This document shows positions 35,127-36,369 of a stretch of 36,369 nt of DNA, piece by piece (the first letter of the stretch is position 1; each line of letters starts with the position of its first letter). Under the pieces are notes generated by a model. It was not told the origin of the DNA and did not search any database. It was given only the letters and a program-made list of their open reading frames with translations. A program made the position numbers and the translations under genes. The stretch covers positions 1 through 36,369 of the forward strand of contig NZ_JAQGIZ010000242.1 in assembly GCF_028290885.1 (NCBI RefSeq). The letters run 5' to 3'. Source of the DNA: Phenylobacterium sp. (GTDB lineage Bacteria; Pseudomonadota; Alphaproteobacteria; Caulobacterales; Caulobacteraceae).

Positions 35127-36369
35127 CTAACCCAGCCCCAGCTTGGTGCGCAGCATCTGGTTGATGACGCCCGGGTTGGCCTTGCCGCCGGTCTCCTTCA
35201 TCACCTGGCCCACGAACCAGCCGATGGCCTGGGGCTTGTCCTTCACCTGGGCAGCCTGGCCGGGGTTGTCCGCGATCAGCTTGTCGATGATCGCATCCAG
35301 CGCGCCGGTGTCCGAGACTTGCTGGAGCCCTTGCTTTTCGACGACCTCGCGGGCGCGGCCTTCGCCGGCCCACATGCGTTCGAACACTTCCTTGGCGATC
35401 TTGGAGGAGATCACCCCCTCCTCGATCAGCTGCACGAGTTCCGCAATGCCGCCTGGCTTGATCGGGCTGTCGGCGATGTCCAGCCCGCCGGCGGTCAGCC
35501 GCGCGGCCAGGTCGTTGGTCACCCAGTTGGCGGTGAGCTTGGCGTCGCGGCCCTTGGCGGCCGCCTCGTAGAAATCCGCCCTCGCCTGCTCGGTGATCAG
35601 CACCTGGGCGTCGTAGGCGGTCAGGCCATACTGCGACTGCAGGCGGGCCTTCTTGGCGTCCGGCAGCTCCGGCAAGGTCGCCTCGATGGCCTTCACCCAG
35701 GCCGGGTCCAGGTCGAGCGGCAGCAGGTCCGGGTCGGGGAAGTAGCGGTAGTCGTGCGCCTCTTCCTTAGAGCGCATGGAGCGGGTCTCGCCCTTGCCGG
35801 GGTCGAACAGGCGGGTCTCCTGGTCAATCTTGCCGCCGTCCTCCAGGATCTCGATCTGCCGGCGCGCCTCGTACTCGATGGCCTGCTGGATGTAGCGGTA
35901 GGAGTTGACGTTCTTGATCTCGCAGCGCGTGCCCAGGTAGCTGAAGCTGCCGGTCTCGCGGAACTTCTCGTAGTCGCCGGGGCGGCAAACCGAGACGTTG
36001 ACGTCGGCGCGCAGGTTGCCCTTCTCCATGTCGCCGTCGCAGGTGCCCAGATAGATCAGGATGGTCCTCAGCTTCTTGACGTAAGCCGCGGCTTCTTCTG
36101 AACTTCTCATGTCCGGCATGGAGACGATCTCCATCAGCGCGGTGCCGGCCCGGTTCAGGTCGACGTAGGTGGAGTTGGGGTCCTGGTCGTGCAGGCTCTT
36201 GCCGGCGTCCTGCTCCAGGTGCAGCCGCTCGATGCGCACCGTGAAGGTCGAGCCGTCGTCGTGCTCGACGATCACCTCGCCGGCGCCGACGATCGGGTCC
36301 TTGAACTGGCTGATCTGATAGCCCTGCGGCAGGTCGGGGTAGAAGTAGTTCTTCCGGTCGAAGTGGCTC
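35127..36369 (-). CDS. gatB: Aspartyl/glutamyl-tRNA amidotransferase subunit B, 5' partial
   Basis: The minus-strand frame runs to the window edge, so about 90 N-terminal residues are missing. GatB features visible: [108 protein letters not shown], and the C-terminal YqeY-like helical domain ending [18 protein letters not shown]. With GatA and GatC it converts Glu-tRNA(Gln) and Asp-tRNA(Asn) to the amidated forms. It ends five bases after the RcnB-like gene, convergent. gatA and gatC, if clustered, lie beyond the edge. Confidence 0.97.
   Translation of the reverse strand, partial: SHFDRKNYFYPDLPQGYQISQFKDPIVGAGEVIVEHDDGSTFTVRIERLHLEQDAGKSLHDQDPNSTYVDLNRAGTALMEIVSMPDMRSSEEAAAYVKKLRTILIYLGTCDGDMEKGNLRADVNVSVCRPGDYEKFRETGSFSYLGTRCEIKNVNSYRYIQQAIEYEARRQIEILEDGGKIDQETRLFDPGKGETRSMRSKEEAHDYRYFPDPDLLPLDLDPAWVKAIEATLPELPDAKKARLQSQYGLTAYDAQVLITEQARADFYEAAAKGRDAKLTANWVTNDLAARLTAGGLDIADSPIKPGGIAELVQLIEEGVISSKIAKEVFERMWAGEGRAREVVEKQGLQQVSDTGALDAIIDKLIADNPGQAAQVKDKPQAIGWFVGQVMKETGGKANPGVINQMLRTKLGLG

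Overview
The window is about 36 kb of very GC-rich DNA from an alphaproteobacterial chromosome. Caulobacteraceae is the best guess and a Phenylobacterium-like organism is plausible; this is inferred from gene content and composition, not from a marker gene. Supporting signs are an EcfG-type sigma factor with a GGAAC-N17-CGTT promoter, a NepR-like anti-sigma factor, DUF1326/DUF2182 and RcnB-like proteins, many TTG/GTG starts, and dispersed GCGAAGC-type palindromes. Most of the window is housekeeping or envelope genes. I see no phage, IS, CRISPR or rRNA, and no gene-free stretch longer than 300 bases.

Layout. 1-2514: the end of a NYN-domain protein, a family 5 uracil-DNA glycosylase, a frameshifted ECF sigma factor with a SnoaL-like tail, and a small divergent ABM-domain gene behind an ECF-like promoter. 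2606-6535: a metallo-beta-lactamase/rhodanese protein convergent with a type II NADH dehydrogenase, then a DUF1326-DUF2182 pair. 6551-8622 (minus strand): dapA-smpB-GNAT. 8749-13436: a lytic transglycosylase, a TetR regulator and two RNA-methyltransferase-like genes. 13537-19048 (minus strand): a Tat-exported HisC-like aminotransferase, HrpB helicase and an APC transporter. 19246-22521: a glyoxalase-II-like hydrolase, an OmpR-type two-component system and a KGG stress protein.

22583-25768 is the most interesting part. A single reading frame encodes EgtB fused to EgtD (ergothioneine synthesis). Divergent from it is an EcfG-type general-stress sigma gene, convergent in turn with a small NepR-like anti-sigma gene. 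In the spacer between egtBD and ecfG lies GGAACG-N16-CGTTCC. Read on either strand this is a perfect GGAAC-N17-CGTT general-stress promoter, so one symmetric element could drive both the sigma factor and ergothioneine synthesis.

25856-36369: a CocE-type hydrolase, a possible glycosyltransferase remnant, an FkbM methyltransferase, a small Ser/Thr/Gly/Asn-rich secreted protein, an L,D-transpeptidase with an apparent 5' frameshift, kynureninase, a hybrid histidine kinase, tRNA-Ser(GCT), a Sel1-like protein, an RcnB-like protein behind a tandem 11-bp-spaced repeat, and the 3' part of gatB. Two genes (the first ECF sigma and the L,D-transpeptidase) look broken by single-base deletions. These may be consensus errors or real mutations.
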